Source of the DNA: Rhodovulum kholense
GTDB taxonomy: Bacteria > Pseudomonadota > Alphaproteobacteria > Rhodobacterales > Rhodobacteraceae
DNA length: 64,000 nucleotides
NCBI RefSeq assembly: GCF_003053725.1
Contig: NZ_QAYC01000001.1
Coordinates: 541,831 to 605,830 of the forward strand
Direction: 5' to 3'
Positions 9,354-19,669 of this stretch are shown in pieces. The translations under genes and the position numbers were made by a program. Each line of letters begins with the position of its first letter. Position 1 is the first letter of the stretch. The notes beneath the pieces are model-generated. The model was not told the origin of the DNA, did not search any database, and was given only the letters and a program-made list of their open reading frames with translations.

Positions 9354-12300
9354 CCAAAGCCCCGCTTCTTTGCCTTCTGGCCCTGATGGCCACGCTGGCC
9401 TGGGCGGCGCCCGGCGCGGCGCGGGCCGATTGCACCGATCTTGCGGCCCTGACCGAGCTGCCGCCCGCGGCGGGCAGCATCGATCAGATCCAGCGCGGGC
9501 TGCGCAGCGCGCTGCGCGACCCCAGCAGATACCTGCGCGACGGCAAGCTTGGCCCCTACACCAAACAGGCACTGGTACGGCTGTGCCGGGCGGTGCCGCT
9601 TGGGCTGGGGCGCGACAGCGTCGCGGGCACGCTGGAACTGGCGGCCGATTATGGCGCGCTGGCACGGTCCGACGCGCATTGGCAACCGCGCGCGGTGGCC
9701 CCGGCGCTGGCCGCGCGGCTGGGCGCGATCCCCGAGACCGGCGCGAACCGGCTGGCGCTGCAACTGGCCGGACCGCCCGCGCTGGCCATCAGCGCGCTCG
9801 AGGACTGGCAGAAGGGTGCGGCCTGCGCGGGCCTGTCCGAGGCCGCCCTGTCGGCCGAGGCGCGCGCCGGGCTGGCCGCGCTGACCGCGGTCGGGGCCTG
9901 GCCCGACACCGACGCGCTTTGCACCGGGCTGACCCCGGTCCCGAATGCGCTGGGCGATCAGGCGGTGGCCGCGGCGCTGGCCGCCTATGGCCGGATCGAG
10001 GCCGGGCTTCCCGGCGCGGTCGCGCGGCTGGTCTCGCCGGGGTTTTCCGACTGGCTGGTCGCGGGTCAGGCGACGCGGGTGCCGCGCCTGATGGGCTCGG
10101 ACGCGGCGGCGGTGGCGCTGATCGCCGAATACCGGCCCAGCCTCTCGCCCGCCACCCAGGCCGATGAGACCGTCGAGGCGGACGAACCGGCCTCTTGCGC
10201 CGAGCCGGTCAGCCGCACCGTGCTGGACTATACCGCCTTCGACGCGGCCGATTACCAGACGCTGATCGCGCCCGTTGACGTCAAGACGGCGCTGGCCGGG
10301 CTCGACGGCAAGACCTTCGCCAGCGCCGAGGACCTCGGCGCCGCCATCGACGCGGCGCTTGGCGGTCAGCTCACGCGCTGCGCGCTGGACGAGATCCGCG
10401 CGCTGGTCACCGGGCCCTCGCATCTGGGCCTGCGCTTCGGGCTCGATCCGGCGGCGGCCGCGAACATGGCGCTGAACACCGACCTGGTCGCGGCCTCGGC
10501 CGCGGTGGCCCCGCTGGTCGGGCTGTCGACCCCGGTGCGCAAGACGCTCGAGACCGCTGCCGAGGCCGCCATCCGCAAGGCCGTGCGCGCCGAGTTCGAG
10601 GCCGAGATCGAGGTCGCCGCAGACACGCTGGCGGGCGCCGCCGAAGAGATCGTGCCCGGGCTCGACACCCGGCCCGAGGGCGTGCCGGAATTCCCCGAGC
10701 TTCCCGTGGGCACCCCGCTGGGCGTGACCGACGCCACCGACAGCGCGGTGCAGGCGGCGGTCAAGGATGCCGATTTCCAGCAGGCGCTGCTGAACGCCGA
10801 TTATGCGCCCGCCCCCAATGCCGAGGTGCTGAAGGGCGACGTGCGCCGTCTGCTGAACCCGATCGCCGCGCGCAAGGTCGAAGAGATCGTCAGGACCGCC
10901 ATGACCGAGGTCGAGGCCGCCATCGACGCGACCTGGCTCATGACCCCCGATCTGACCGCCGCGATCCTCGGGCTCGACGCGGTTGCCGCGGCGCAAAGCG
11001 TCGACATCCCCGAGGCGACGGCGCTGGCGCTGGAACAGCTGGTCGGGCTGACCTACCCCAATCAGCGGCTCTTCGCGGCGGCGGTCGATGCGGTGCCGCC
11101 ACCGGTCCCCTACGGCCAGTTCGAGGCGGTCAAGCGGCAGGCCCGGCAGGCGGCCTTCCGCACCGTGACCCGCGCCGAGGCGCAGGCCGCGCGCTCGGCC
11201 GAGGCGCTGGCGCTGCCGGGCTGCGGCTGTGTCGAGCCCAGGCTCGATCACGCCGAGGTCTATGCCTTCTACCCGTTCTGGATGCTGCCCCGGACGCCCG
11301 CCGCGCCCAAGACGGCGGAGGCCGACGGCGCGCCCCCCGCGCCCGACCCGCTCAATCAGGTCGATTTCGGGCTGGTCAGCCGGATCGCGCTTTACGGCTA
11401 CGAGATCGCCTATGGAGCGGGGTCCCGGCAGGCCGACTTCCCGGACGAATCCGACTGGAGCGCGATGCGCCGCGATTTCATTCAGGCCGCGCATCGCCAC
11501 CGTGCCCGCGCCGATCTGGCGATCACCCTGACCGGCTGGCAGGACTGGACCGATTTCCAGATCGAGACCGCGGTGCAGCAGATCCTGCGCTTTTCGGCGC
11601 CCTTCCCCCGGATCGCCGACAACACCTTCAAGGCGCTGGCCGAGGGCTATCCCACGATCTTCGACGCGCCCCGCCCCGACGGGGTGACGCTGATCTTTCG
11701 CGGCTATTCCGGCGGCAAGGACAACGACCCGGCGGCCGGGCGGCTGCAACAGATCGTGTCGCGCAGCTACGAGGGCCTCGCGGCGCGCGGGCAAAGCGTC
11801 AATCTGGGGCTCGATCTGGACCTGATCGGCAGCGGCATCGACACGCCGCTGATGAACGATTTGCGCGCGATTCTGGTGCCGCCGACGCCGGTCGCGGAAC
11901 CCGACGACCCCGATGACGGCGCCGAATCCGCCGCCAGCGCCGCGCGCGGCCCCGAGCCGCCGGTCGAGCGCATCCTGATCTTCATGGAACGCCCGACCTC
12001 GGACGCCAAGAAGACCCTGCGCGCGCGGCTGGAGCATGGCGATTTTCGCGGCCCCGAACGCACCGAGGTCCTGCGCCGGATCGTGCCGGTGCTGCCACCG
12101 ACCGGCCACCGCGAGGTCGAGCGCCAGCCGCGCAGCGATCTGGACCCCAACGACCACCCCGAGGATTTCAGCCAGTTCCGGGACGATCTGGTCTATTTCC
12201 AGGATAATTTCGGCGGCATCGGCTTCTGGCCCGCGCCCGACCCGACCACCGGGGAAAGCCAGACGCTGCGGCGGATCTTCAACGAGCTCTGGATCGAGCC

Positions 12301-12634
12301 GGTGCTGCCGGGCTTCCTGGCCTCGCTGAGCGTGCTTTGCGCCTGGATCTGCCCGCACCGCGCGGTGCTGCTGACCGGGGCGGCGCTGATCGCGCTGGCG
12401 ACGGCGGGGCTGGTCTGGCGGTCCTTCTACAGCGGTGTCGCCGACCGGCTGGCCTTCCGCTGGAAGCTGGCCTGGATCGGCGTCGCGCTGGTGATCCTGA
12501 TCCTGACGGCGCTGACGGTCTGCGACCCCGAGGCGGTGGTGGCACCCACCGGGCTGGCGGCGACGCTTCTGGGTCTGGCGCTGCTGATCGGCTTCACCGC
12601 CTATCAGCGGGCGCGGAACGGGCCGAAGCCCTGA
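9350..12634 (+). CDS. Exported membrane-anchored GH18-like CIS-linked protein
   Basis: This 1094-aa protein overlaps the ATPase gene (ATGA). It starts with a clear signal peptide (LLCLLALMATLAWA, probable cleavage after ARA). A peptidoglycan-binding-like helical motif follows at about residues 45-85 (IQRGLRSALRD, LGPYTKQALVRLC). Residues 100-620 are Ala/Leu/Glu-rich and unassigned. At about residue 625 a domain begins with a CGCVEP motif and VYAFYPFWML, and contains ITLTGW and DGVTLIFRG. It resembles a GH18 TIM-barrel, but the catalytic DxxDxDxE motif is not intact, so an inactive or binding role is likely. The last ~140 residues hold about three membrane helices. Signal plus C-terminal helices predicts a periplasmic body anchored in the inner membrane. 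Operon position links it to the CIS; function unknown. Confidence 0.75.
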   Translation: MTKAPLLCLLALMATLAWAAPGAARADCTDLAALTELPPAAGSIDQIQRGLRSALRDPSRYLRDGKLGPYTKQALVRLCRAVPLGLGRDSVAGTLELAADYGALARSDAHWQPRAVAPALAARLGAIPETGANRLALQLAGPPALAISALEDWQKGAACAGLSEAALSAEARAGLAALTAVGAWPDTDALCTGLTPVPNALGDQAVAAALAAYGRIEAGLPGAVARLVSPGFSDWLVAGQATRVPRLMGSDAAAVALIAEYRPSLSPATQADETVEADEPASCAEPVSRTVLDYTAFDAADYQTLIAPVDVKTALAGLDGKTFASAEDLGAAIDAALGGQLTRCALDEIRALVTGPSHLGLRFGLDPAAAANMALNTDLVAASAAVAPLVGLSTPVRKTLETAAEAAIRKAVRAEFEAEIEVAADTLAGAAEEIVPGLDTRPEGVPEFPELPVGTPLGVTDATDSAVQAAVKDADFQQALLNADYAPAPNAEVLKGDVRRLLNPIAARKVEEIVRTAMTEVEAAIDATWLMTPDLTAAILGLDAVAAAQSVDIPEATALALEQLVGLTYPNQRLFAAAVDAVPPPVPYGQFEAVKRQARQAAFRTVTRAEAQAARSAEALALPGCGCVEPRLDHAEVYAFYPFWMLPRTPAAPKTAEADGAPPAPDPLNQVDFGLVSRIALYGYEIAYGAGSRQADFPDESDWSAMRRDFIQAAHRHRARADLAITLTGWQDWTDFQIETAVQQILRFSAPFPRIADNTFKALAEGYPTIFDAPRPDGVTLIFRGYSGGKDNDPAAGRLQQIVSRSYEGLAARGQSVNLGLDLDLIGSGIDTPLMNDLRAILVPPTPVAEPDDPDDGAESAASAARGPEPPVERILIFMERPTSDAKKTLRARLEHGDFRGPERTEVLRRIVPVLPPTGHREVERQPRSDLDPNDHPEDFSQFRDDLVYFQDNFGGIGFWPAPDPTTGESQTLRRIFNELWIEPVLPGFLASLSVLCAWICPHRAVLLTGAALIALATAGLVWRSFYSGVADRLAFRWKLAWIGVALVILILTALTVCDPEAVVAPTGLAATLLGLALLIGFTAYQRARNGPKP

Positions 12635-12648
12635 GCCGTAAACGTGAA

Positions 12649-12673
12649 ACGCCCGGCCAGAGCGGCCGGGCGT
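12649..12673. terminator. Hairpin between CIS operon and guaB
   Basis: A perfect 10-bp inverted repeat (acgcccggcc / ggccgggcgt) with a 5-nt loop lies between the converging 3' ends at 12634 (+) and 12705 (-). There is no long T-tract on either strand, so it may be a bidirectional or Rho-assisted terminator. Confidence 0.6.
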
Positions 12674-12704
12674 GTCGGGTCAGAATATCAGGCCGCCGCG
12701 GCGG

Positions 12705-14189
<1,485 letters not shown>

Positions 14190-14258
14190 CTATTTCACGC
14201 GAGGGGAGAAAAGGAAAGGGGCAATCGCCAGAGCCCTCCCGGGTACGCCCTTATGGAC

Positions 14259-14315
14259 GCGCCCTCGCGGGCGCGGTGCCTCCGGCGGGGGTATTTCCGC
14301 CAAGAAGAAAATGCG
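14259..14315. repeat. Rhodobacteraceae-type intergenic palindromic repeat
   Basis: A 6-bp stem gcgccc/gggcgc (14259-14264, 14269-14274) is followed by gcctccggcgggggtatt and an A-rich tail (aagaagaaaa). Sequences of the form CCTCCGGCGGGGGTATTT followed by an A/G-rich tail recur between genes in Rhodobacteraceae genomes (from memory, not checked here). It lies between cowN and guaB, where it could act as a transcript-end element. Confidence 0.45.
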
Positions 14316-14343
14316 GGGGGTGGGCGGCCTGTGGCGGGCCCGC

Positions 14344-14628
14344 TCAGCAGCAGTTCTGTTCGAGATCGTACAGAAGCTCTTCGGCGGCGCTGTCGCCCAG
14401 TTCCTCGAAGAAGGCGTAGAGGCTGTTCACCTGGCTGCCGACGAAATGCAGGTTGTCATTGCCCATGCGGGCCTTCTCGGTCAGCTTCTTGTCGAAATAG
14501 CCGACCCAGCGGGACTGGCTGGTCGCCATATGCGCGGCCAGCATGGCCAGCAGGCGGTCGGCCTTGCGGTCGCAATCGATGCCGCAGAAGGTCACGTAGC
14601 GGTCGGGGGTCTGGTCGGTCATGGCCAT
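14344..14628 (-). CDS. cowN: N2-fixation sustaining protein CowN
   Basis: This 94-aa protein is recognised by YVTFCGIDCDRKADRLL near the N-terminus, a central DNLHFVGSQVNSLYAFFEELGD and the terminal CC. CowN lets nitrogenase keep working when carbon monoxide is present, and its presence implies a Mo-nitrogenase elsewhere in the genome. The ATG at 14628 is preceded by GAGGAG; a second ATG at 14622 is also possible. It follows a Crp/Fnr-type regulator gene on the same strand after a 68-bp gap. In Rhodobacter capsulatus cowN is under control of the CO sensor CooA, so the pairing makes sense. Confidence 0.85.
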   Translation of the reverse strand: MAMTDQTPDRYVTFCGIDCDRKADRLLAMLAAHMATSQSRWVGYFDKKLTEKARMGNDNLHFVGSQVNSLYAFFEELGDSAAEELLYDLEQNCC

Positions 14629-14696
14629 GCGCTCCTCTTCCGGGGCCGGGACTTGGGGGACCGGGTGCTGATAGGCGAGCGCGGGCCGCAGTTCTG

Positions 14697-15326
14697 TCAG
14701 CCAGCCGACAGTTCGGCCAGCTCTTCCAGCCGGGCGATGTCGCACAGCGCCAGATGGCGGCGGTCGGGACGGGCCAGCACGCCCTCGCGGATCAGCTTGT
14801 TGATCAGGGTCGAGAGCGTCTGCCGCGAGGTGCCCAGCGCCGAGGCAAGGGATTCGGTGCTGTCGATCAGCCGGATCCGGTCGCTGTGCTGCAGCCGCCG
14901 TTCGCCCAGCAGAAACCGCGCGAGCCGGGATTCGACCGGGCGGAAGGCCAGATCCTCGATCAGGTTCATGGCGCCGTGCAGAAGCTGGCCAACCTCGCGG
15001 AAGGCGGCAAGCCCCAGCGCAGGCTGGCGGGTGACGAGTGCCAGCATCTCGCTGACCGGCCAGGAGACGACCGTGCTGGGCGCCAGCGCCTCGATCCAGG
15101 CGCGGGTATGGGTGACATAGATCCCGCCCGGGCGCAGATAGCCGATGGTCAGCTCGCGCGCCGCCCCGTTCAGGCAGATCCGCGCCAGCCCCGCGTCCAG
15201 CACGAACAGCCGGTCGGGCCCGTCGCCCGGGCGCGCGATGGCCTCGCCCGGCTGGAACCGGCGGCGCAGCCCGCCGGGCAGTTCGGCCAGCCAGGCGGAA
15301 TGGGGAAAGGGCGCGGACTCGGTCAT
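14697..15326 (-). CDS. CooA-like CO-sensing Crp/Fnr regulator
   Basis: This 209-aa protein has a Crp-type architecture: an N-terminal cyclic-nucleotide-binding fold, a long dimer helix (about 105-135) and a C-terminal winged helix with SLASALGTSRQTLSTLINKL as recognition region. Two stretches align with Rhodospirillum rubrum CooA: ARELTIGYLRPGGIYVTHTR matches the haem-ligand segment REISLFYLTSGDMFCMHSG, and NLIEDLAFRPVESRLARFLL matches the dimer helix. The CooA haem ligand His77 is kept as His73, but the ferric ligand Cys75 is Val71. It sits directly upstream of cowN, the known CooA target. CooA is the best call; another Crp/Fnr paralogue is possible. Confidence 0.72.
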   Translation of the reverse strand: MTESAPFPHSAWLAELPGGLRRRFQPGEAIARPGDGPDRLFVLDAGLARICLNGAARELTIGYLRPGGIYVTHTRAWIEALAPSTVVSWPVSEMLALVTRQPALGLAAFREVGQLLHGAMNLIEDLAFRPVESRLARFLLGERRLQHSDRIRLIDSTESLASALGTSRQTLSTLINKLIREGVLARPDRRHLALCDIARLEELAELSAG

Positions 15327-15369
15327 GGCAGGAGCCTAGCGCGGGCGCGCGGCCCGTGGCCAGAGAGGC

Positions 15370-16341
15370 TCAGACCCGCGCGGCATTGGTCTGCGCACCG
15401 AGCTTGCCTTTTGCCCAGGCCTGCATCACCCACAGAAGGATCGGCGGGATCGCCAGCGTCGCCGCGACCAGGCTGACGCCGCCCGCGATGCGGAAGAGAT
15501 CGCCCAAGGGCTCCGCCGTCCCGGCCAGCACCAGCATCAGGCTCGCGAAGGCTGCCATCGGGAAGGTGAACGCCCCCCAGAGCGGCGAGACTCCCGCAGC
15601 CAGGATCCAGCGCGCGCCTGCGAGCATCAGGACCAGCAGGAGCACGGCCAGTGCGGCCGCCGCCAGCGCCAGCGGCATCAGGCCGAGCGACGCGGCCACG
15701 GTGCCGATCAGGCAGGCGGGCGCCAGATGGATCGCCAAAAGCGGCCGCAGCGGCGCGGGCACGCTCAGGCGCCGCGCCTGAACGAGGCTGGCCGCCCAGA
15801 TCGCCAGCGCCATCGCGGTCGTGCCGTAAAGGAGGACGGTCGCAAGCCCCGCATGGCCCAGCGGCACGGCGGGCAGGCAGGCGACGATGAAGCCCACGAA
15901 ATGCAGATGCCAGACCGGCGTGACGCGGCGTTGCTCGGCCGGACCCGTGGCCAGCCCCCGGATCAGAACCGCCAAAAGCGCCAGATGCAGCCCGAGCCCG
16001 GCCCAGAGCAGCGCCTCGGCCAGCACAGGGGCCAGCGGCACCAGCGCGGCCGACAGAAGATAGACCGACAGCACCGAGGCCGACAGCCCGGCGCGGCCCG
16101 GAAGCACCCGCAGATCCTCGGCCAGAACGCCCGGGCGGCGCCCGAACTTCAGCGCGTAAGCGACAACCATGAAAAGAAAAAGGAGCGTGACCGCGCCCAG
16201 GATCAGATCGCCCGCGGCGCCCGGCACGCCGAAGGGATCGACCGCCCGGCGCCAGGCCAGCCCCAGCCCCAGCGCACCGAGGACCGGCGGGAAGATCGCG
16301 GGCGGGGTCTGGGTGCCGAAACGGGGGCGCGGGGTGAACAT
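15370..16341 (-). CDS. TehA/SLAC1-family (TDT) membrane protein
   Basis: This 323-aa integral membrane protein has about ten hydrophobic helices, matching the TDT family of tellurite-resistance/C4-dicarboxylate and anion channels. The family-type motifs are N-terminal IFPPVLGALGLGLAWR and the GLMPLALAAAALAVLL-type paired helices. The ATG at 16341 is preceded by a good CAGGAGAGA; longer upstream reading lacks membrane character. The substrate (tellurite, sulfite or malate-like anion) cannot be told from sequence. Alone on its strand between the CooA-like gene and a divergent TRAP operon. Confidence 0.75.
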   Translation of the reverse strand: MFTPRPRFGTQTPPAIFPPVLGALGLGLAWRRAVDPFGVPGAAGDLILGAVTLLFLFMVVAYALKFGRRPGVLAEDLRVLPGRAGLSASVLSVYLLSAALVPLAPVLAEALLWAGLGLHLALLAVLIRGLATGPAEQRRVTPVWHLHFVGFIVACLPAVPLGHAGLATVLLYGTTAMALAIWAASLVQARRLSVPAPLRPLLAIHLAPACLIGTVAASLGLMPLALAAAALAVLLLVLMLAGARWILAAGVSPLWGAFTFPMAAFASLMLVLAGTAEPLGDLFRIAGGVSLVAATLAIPPILLWVMQAWAKGKLGAQTNAARV

Positions 16342-16483
16342 ATCGGGTCTCTCCTGGCGGGTCGGTCCCGGTGTGCCATGCCCCCGCCGCCCCGGCAAGC
16401 TGGACGCCGCCCGCGCGAGTTTTTGCTTTACCGGCGCGCCGCGCCCGTTACTCTGACCCGGGGAGATCAGGGAGGATCCACCG

Positions 16484-17488
16484 ATGAAAACCGCGATCGG
16501 CGCCGTGGCGCTGGCCGCCTTCGGCTGCTGTCTTGCGGGCGAAGCGCTGGCCGAAACCTGGAATGTCTCGCTTTGGGGCAAGCGGCGCGCCTTTACCGAA
16601 AACGTCGAGAAACTGGCCGAGCTGGTCAGCGAGAAGACCGGGGGCGAGTTCACGCTGTCGCTGTCCTATGGGGGGCTCTCGAAGAACACCGAGAACCTTG
16701 ATGGCATCCAGATCGGCGCCTTCGAGATGGCCCAGATCTGCGCGGGCTATCACCGCGACAAGAACCCGACGCTGACCGTGCTGGAGCTGCCCTTCCTGGG
16801 CGTCGACAGCCTGGAACAGGAACGCGACCTGTCGATGGCGCTGTATCGGCATCCCGCGGTGGTGGCGGATCTGGCGCGCTGGAACGCGACGCTTCTGATG
16901 CCGACGCCGATGCCGCAATACAATTTCGTGGGCGTCGGCGAGCCGCCCCGCAAGCTGGCCGATTTCAACGGCATGACCGTGCGCGCGACCGGCGGGATCG
17001 GCGAGGCGATGCAGATCATCGGCGCGGTGCCGACCTCGATGGACGCGACCGAGGTGCGCCAGGCGCTGGATTCCGGCGTGGTCAAGGCGGTGTCCTTCGC
17101 GCCGCATGCGCATATGTCCTTCGGCACCATCGACACCGGCACCTGGTGGACGACGAACCTGAACCCCGGCACCGTGAACTGCCCGGTGGTGGTCAACAGC
17201 GACGCGCTGGCGGGGCTGTCCGAGGCCCATCGCGAGGCGCTGCTGGGGTCCGTCGACAAGGCGCTGGCGCATTACATCGACTACTACAACTCCGAGACCA
17301 TGTCGCGCTGGGGACCGGCGCTCGACGAGCGCGGGATCGAGCGGATCACCTTCGCGCCCGAGGCAATGGCCGAGTTCCGCGAGGCGGCAGCCGGCCCCGT
17401 GGCCGCGGCCTGGATCGAGGAAATGACCGCCCGCGGCCTGCCCGCGCAGGAGCTTTACGACACCGTGACCGGGCAGATCGGGAACTAG
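16484..17488 (+). CDS. TRAP transporter solute-binding protein (DctP type)
   Basis: This 334-aa periplasmic protein has a signal peptide (MKTAIGAVALAAFGCC..., cleavage after ALA). It follows the DctP fold: an N-terminal beta strand TWNVSLWGKRR, the ligand-binding Arg segment NGMTVRATGGIGEAM (about 163-177), and SMDATEVRQALDSGVVKAV (about 186-204), which is typical of the family. It captures an organic acid and delivers it to the DctQM membrane unit encoded next. The start has GGGAGGATCC upstream. A strong hairpin separates it from dctQ. The substrate is unknown. Confidence 0.9.
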   Translation: MKTAIGAVALAAFGCCLAGEALAETWNVSLWGKRRAFTENVEKLAELVSEKTGGEFTLSLSYGGLSKNTENLDGIQIGAFEMAQICAGYHRDKNPTLTVLELPFLGVDSLEQERDLSMALYRHPAVVADLARWNATLLMPTPMPQYNFVGVGEPPRKLADFNGMTVRATGGIGEAMQIIGAVPTSMDATEVRQALDSGVVKAVSFAPHAHMSFGTIDTGTWWTTNLNPGTVNCPVVVNSDALAGLSEAHREALLGSVDKALAHYIDYYNSETMSRWGPALDERGIERITFAPEAMAEFREAAAGPVAAAWIEEMTARGLPAQELYDTVTGQIGN

Positions 17489-17514
17489 GCCCGCAGACCT
17501 GCCCGGGGTGCGGT

Positions 17515-17546
17515 CCGGGCCGGGCGGCGCACCCTGCCCGGCCCGG
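17515..17546 (+). promoter_or_regulatory. Intercistronic hairpin after dctP
   Basis: A perfect 11-bp inverted repeat (ccgggccgggc / gcccggcccgg) with a 10-nt loop sits in the 129-bp gap between the binding-protein gene and dctQ. There is no T-run. Such hairpins commonly stabilise the upstream message or reduce read-through, giving more binding protein than membrane subunits. Confidence 0.65.
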
Positions 17547-17617
17547 TGTGCCTTGCACCGCCGCCTGACGGTCCGGGCCCGCGCCCGAACCGCCCCCCCC
17601 AAGCCAAGGAGAGACCG

Positions 17618-18250
17618 ATGGCCATCCATGCCCCCGTGCTGGAGGATGACAGCCCGCTCTCGCGGCTCGACCGCGGACTTTTCGTTCTGGAACGCCAGCT
17701 GGCGCTGGTCGCGGGCCTTGCGGTCTTTGCGCTGATGCTGCTGGCCGTGGTGTCGGTCGGGGGGCGGCATTTCTTCAACCAGCCGCTGGCGGGCTATGTC
17801 GACTGGATCCAGCAGGGCATGCCGCTGATCGCCTTTCTGGGCATCGCCTATACCCAGCGGGATGGCGGCCATATCCGGATGGACATTCTGGTGGCCCGGC
17901 TGTCGGGCCGGGCCTTGTGGGCGGCCGAGGCGGTGACGACGCTGGCCATGCTGATCGTCATGGCCCTGCTGGTCTGGGGCAGCTTCGCCCATTTCCAGCG
18001 CAGTTTCGACTGGGGCGCGCCGCTCTTCAGCCGGGACAGCTCGATCGACATCAACCTGCCGCTCTGGCCCGCCAAGCTTCTGGCGCCGGTCGCCTTTTCG
18101 GTCCTGTGCCTGCGCCTTGCGATCCAGCTCTGGGGCTATGGCCGGGCCTTCGTTCTGGGGCTGGCGGCGCCCGTCGCGGTGCCGCTGGTGGTGTCCGTGG
18201 CCGATCAGGCGGCGGCCGAGGCGGGCCATGTCTCGGGCGCGGACGACTAG
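17618..18250 (+). CDS. TRAP transporter small permease (DctQ type)
   Basis: This 210-aa protein has four membrane helices (about 30-55, 65-85, 105-125, 150-170), with GGRHFFNQPLAGYVDWIQ and GHIRMDILV typical of DctQ. ATG 17618 is chosen because AAGGAGA lies just upstream; reading further upstream gives only Pro/Arg-rich sequence. It forms the small membrane subunit with DctM. The C-terminal tail is longer than usual and hydrophobic. Confidence 0.88.
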   Translation: MAIHAPVLEDDSPLSRLDRGLFVLERQLALVAGLAVFALMLLAVVSVGGRHFFNQPLAGYVDWIQQGMPLIAFLGIAYTQRDGGHIRMDILVARLSGRALWAAEAVTTLAMLIVMALLVWGSFAHFQRSFDWGAPLFSRDSSIDINLPLWPAKLLAPVAFSVLCLRLAIQLWGYGRAFVLGLAAPVAVPLVVSVADQAAAEAGHVSGADD

Positions 18251-18259
18251 GGGGCGGGA

Positions 18260-19660
18260 ATGGAACCGATCGACATCGGCCTTGCGGTCACGGGCATCCT
18301 CTTCGTCGTGGTCCTGCTGGGCATGCGGGTGGCCTTTGCCGCGGCGCTGGCGGGGCTTCTGGGGCTGATCTGGATCTTCTGGTCGAAGAAGGGCTATGAC
18401 CCGCAGGAGTTCGGCTGGGCGCTGACGGTCGCGGTCAAGACGGCAGGCCAGGTGCCGCATTCGAAGGTGGCCAGCCAGGCGCTGAGCCTGATCCCCACCT
18501 TCATCCTGATCGGCTATCTGGCCTATTACGCGGGGCTCACCCGCGCGCTGTTCGACGCGGCGAAGAAATGGTTCGGCTGGCTGCCGGGCGGGCTTGCGGT
18601 CTCGACCGTCTTTGCCACCGCGGGCTTTGCCGCCGTCTCGGGTGCCTCGGTCGCGACCTCGGCGGTCTTTGCCCGGATCGCCATCCCCGAGATGCTGAAG
18701 ATCGGCTATGACAAGCGCTTTGCCGCGGGCGTCGTGGCGGCGGGGGGCACGCTGGCCAGCCTGATCCCGCCCTCGGCGATCCTTGTCATCTACGCCATCA
18801 TCGTCGAGCAGGACGTGGGCAAGCTGTTGCTGGCGGGCTTCGTGCCCGGCATGGTCTCGGCCTGCATCTATGCGCTGCTGATCGTGGCGCTGGCGCTGGC
18901 CTTGCCCCGCTTCGGCCCGGCCGTCCGGGGCTTTAGCTGGGGTCAGCGGTTCCGCGCCCTGCCCAAGGCGCTGCCGATCCTCTTCGTGGTCTGGACCATC
19001 GTCTTCTTCGTCTACAACCCCTTCGGCGGCGACGCCTGGGGCACCCCGACCGAGGGCGGGGCCATCGGTGCCTTCGTGATCTTCCTGATGGCGATCTGGC
19101 ACGGCATGCGCTGGCCGCAGTTCAAGGACGCGCTGTTGGAAACCGCCAAGCTGTCGGCGATGATCTTCACCATCATCTGGGGCGTGCTGATCTATGTGCG
19201 CTTCCTGGGCTTCGCCGATCTGCCGGGCGCGTTCTCGGACTGGATCACCGGGCTGAACCACCCGCCGATGCTGACGCTCGTCATGATCCTGCTGGCCTAT
19301 GCGGTGCTGGGCATGTTCATGGACGCGATCGGCATGCTGCTGTTGACCCTGCCCGTGGTCTATCCGGCGGTGATGGCGCTGAACGGGGGCGAGTATGTCT
19401 CGGCCGCCGACAGCGCCTTCGGCATGTCGGGGCCGATGTGCGCGATCTGGTTCGGCATCCTCGTCGTCAAGATGGCCGAACTGTGCCTGATCACCCCGCC
19501 CATCGGGCTCAATTGCTTCGTGGTGGCAGGCGTGCGCGACGACCTGACGGTGCAGGACGTGTTTCGCGGCGTCTCCCCCTTCTTCGTGGCCGACGCCATC
19601 ACCATCGCCGTGCTGATCGCGGTGCCCGGGATCGTCCTGTGGCTGCCAAGCTTTGCCTGA
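18260..19660 (+). CDS. TRAP transporter large permease (DctM type)
   Basis: This 466-aa protein has about twelve membrane helices, the large ion-coupled subunit that moves the solute. Family motifs include GLLGLIWIFW, ATAGFAAVSGASVATSAVFA, GGTLASLIPPSAILVIYAII and LITPPIGLNCFVV near the C-terminus. It starts ten bases after dctQ, preceded by GGGGCGGG rather than a perfect Shine-Dalgarno, so coupling is likely. It is the last gene of the dctPQM unit and converges on the lipoprotein gene at 19670. Confidence 0.93.
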   Translation: MEPIDIGLAVTGILFVVVLLGMRVAFAAALAGLLGLIWIFWSKKGYDPQEFGWALTVAVKTAGQVPHSKVASQALSLIPTFILIGYLAYYAGLTRALFDAAKKWFGWLPGGLAVSTVFATAGFAAVSGASVATSAVFARIAIPEMLKIGYDKRFAAGVVAAGGTLASLIPPSAILVIYAIIVEQDVGKLLLAGFVPGMVSACIYALLIVALALALPRFGPAVRGFSWGQRFRALPKALPILFVVWTIVFFVYNPFGGDAWGTPTEGGAIGAFVIFLMAIWHGMRWPQFKDALLETAKLSAMIFTIIWGVLIYVRFLGFADLPGAFSDWITGLNHPPMLTLVMILLAYAVLGMFMDAIGMLLLTLPVVYPAVMALNGGEYVSAADSAFGMSGPMCAIWFGILVVKMAELCLITPPIGLNCFVVAGVRDDLTVQDVFRGVSPFFVADAITIAVLIAVPGIVLWLPSFA

Positions 19661-19669
19661 ACGGGGCGG

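Noticed and set aside
14629..14696. CooA operator or sigma-54 promoter before cowN
   Set aside because: The 68-bp gap was read on both strands. No TGTC-N-GACA-type dyad or GG/GC -24/-12 pair fits well enough to call.
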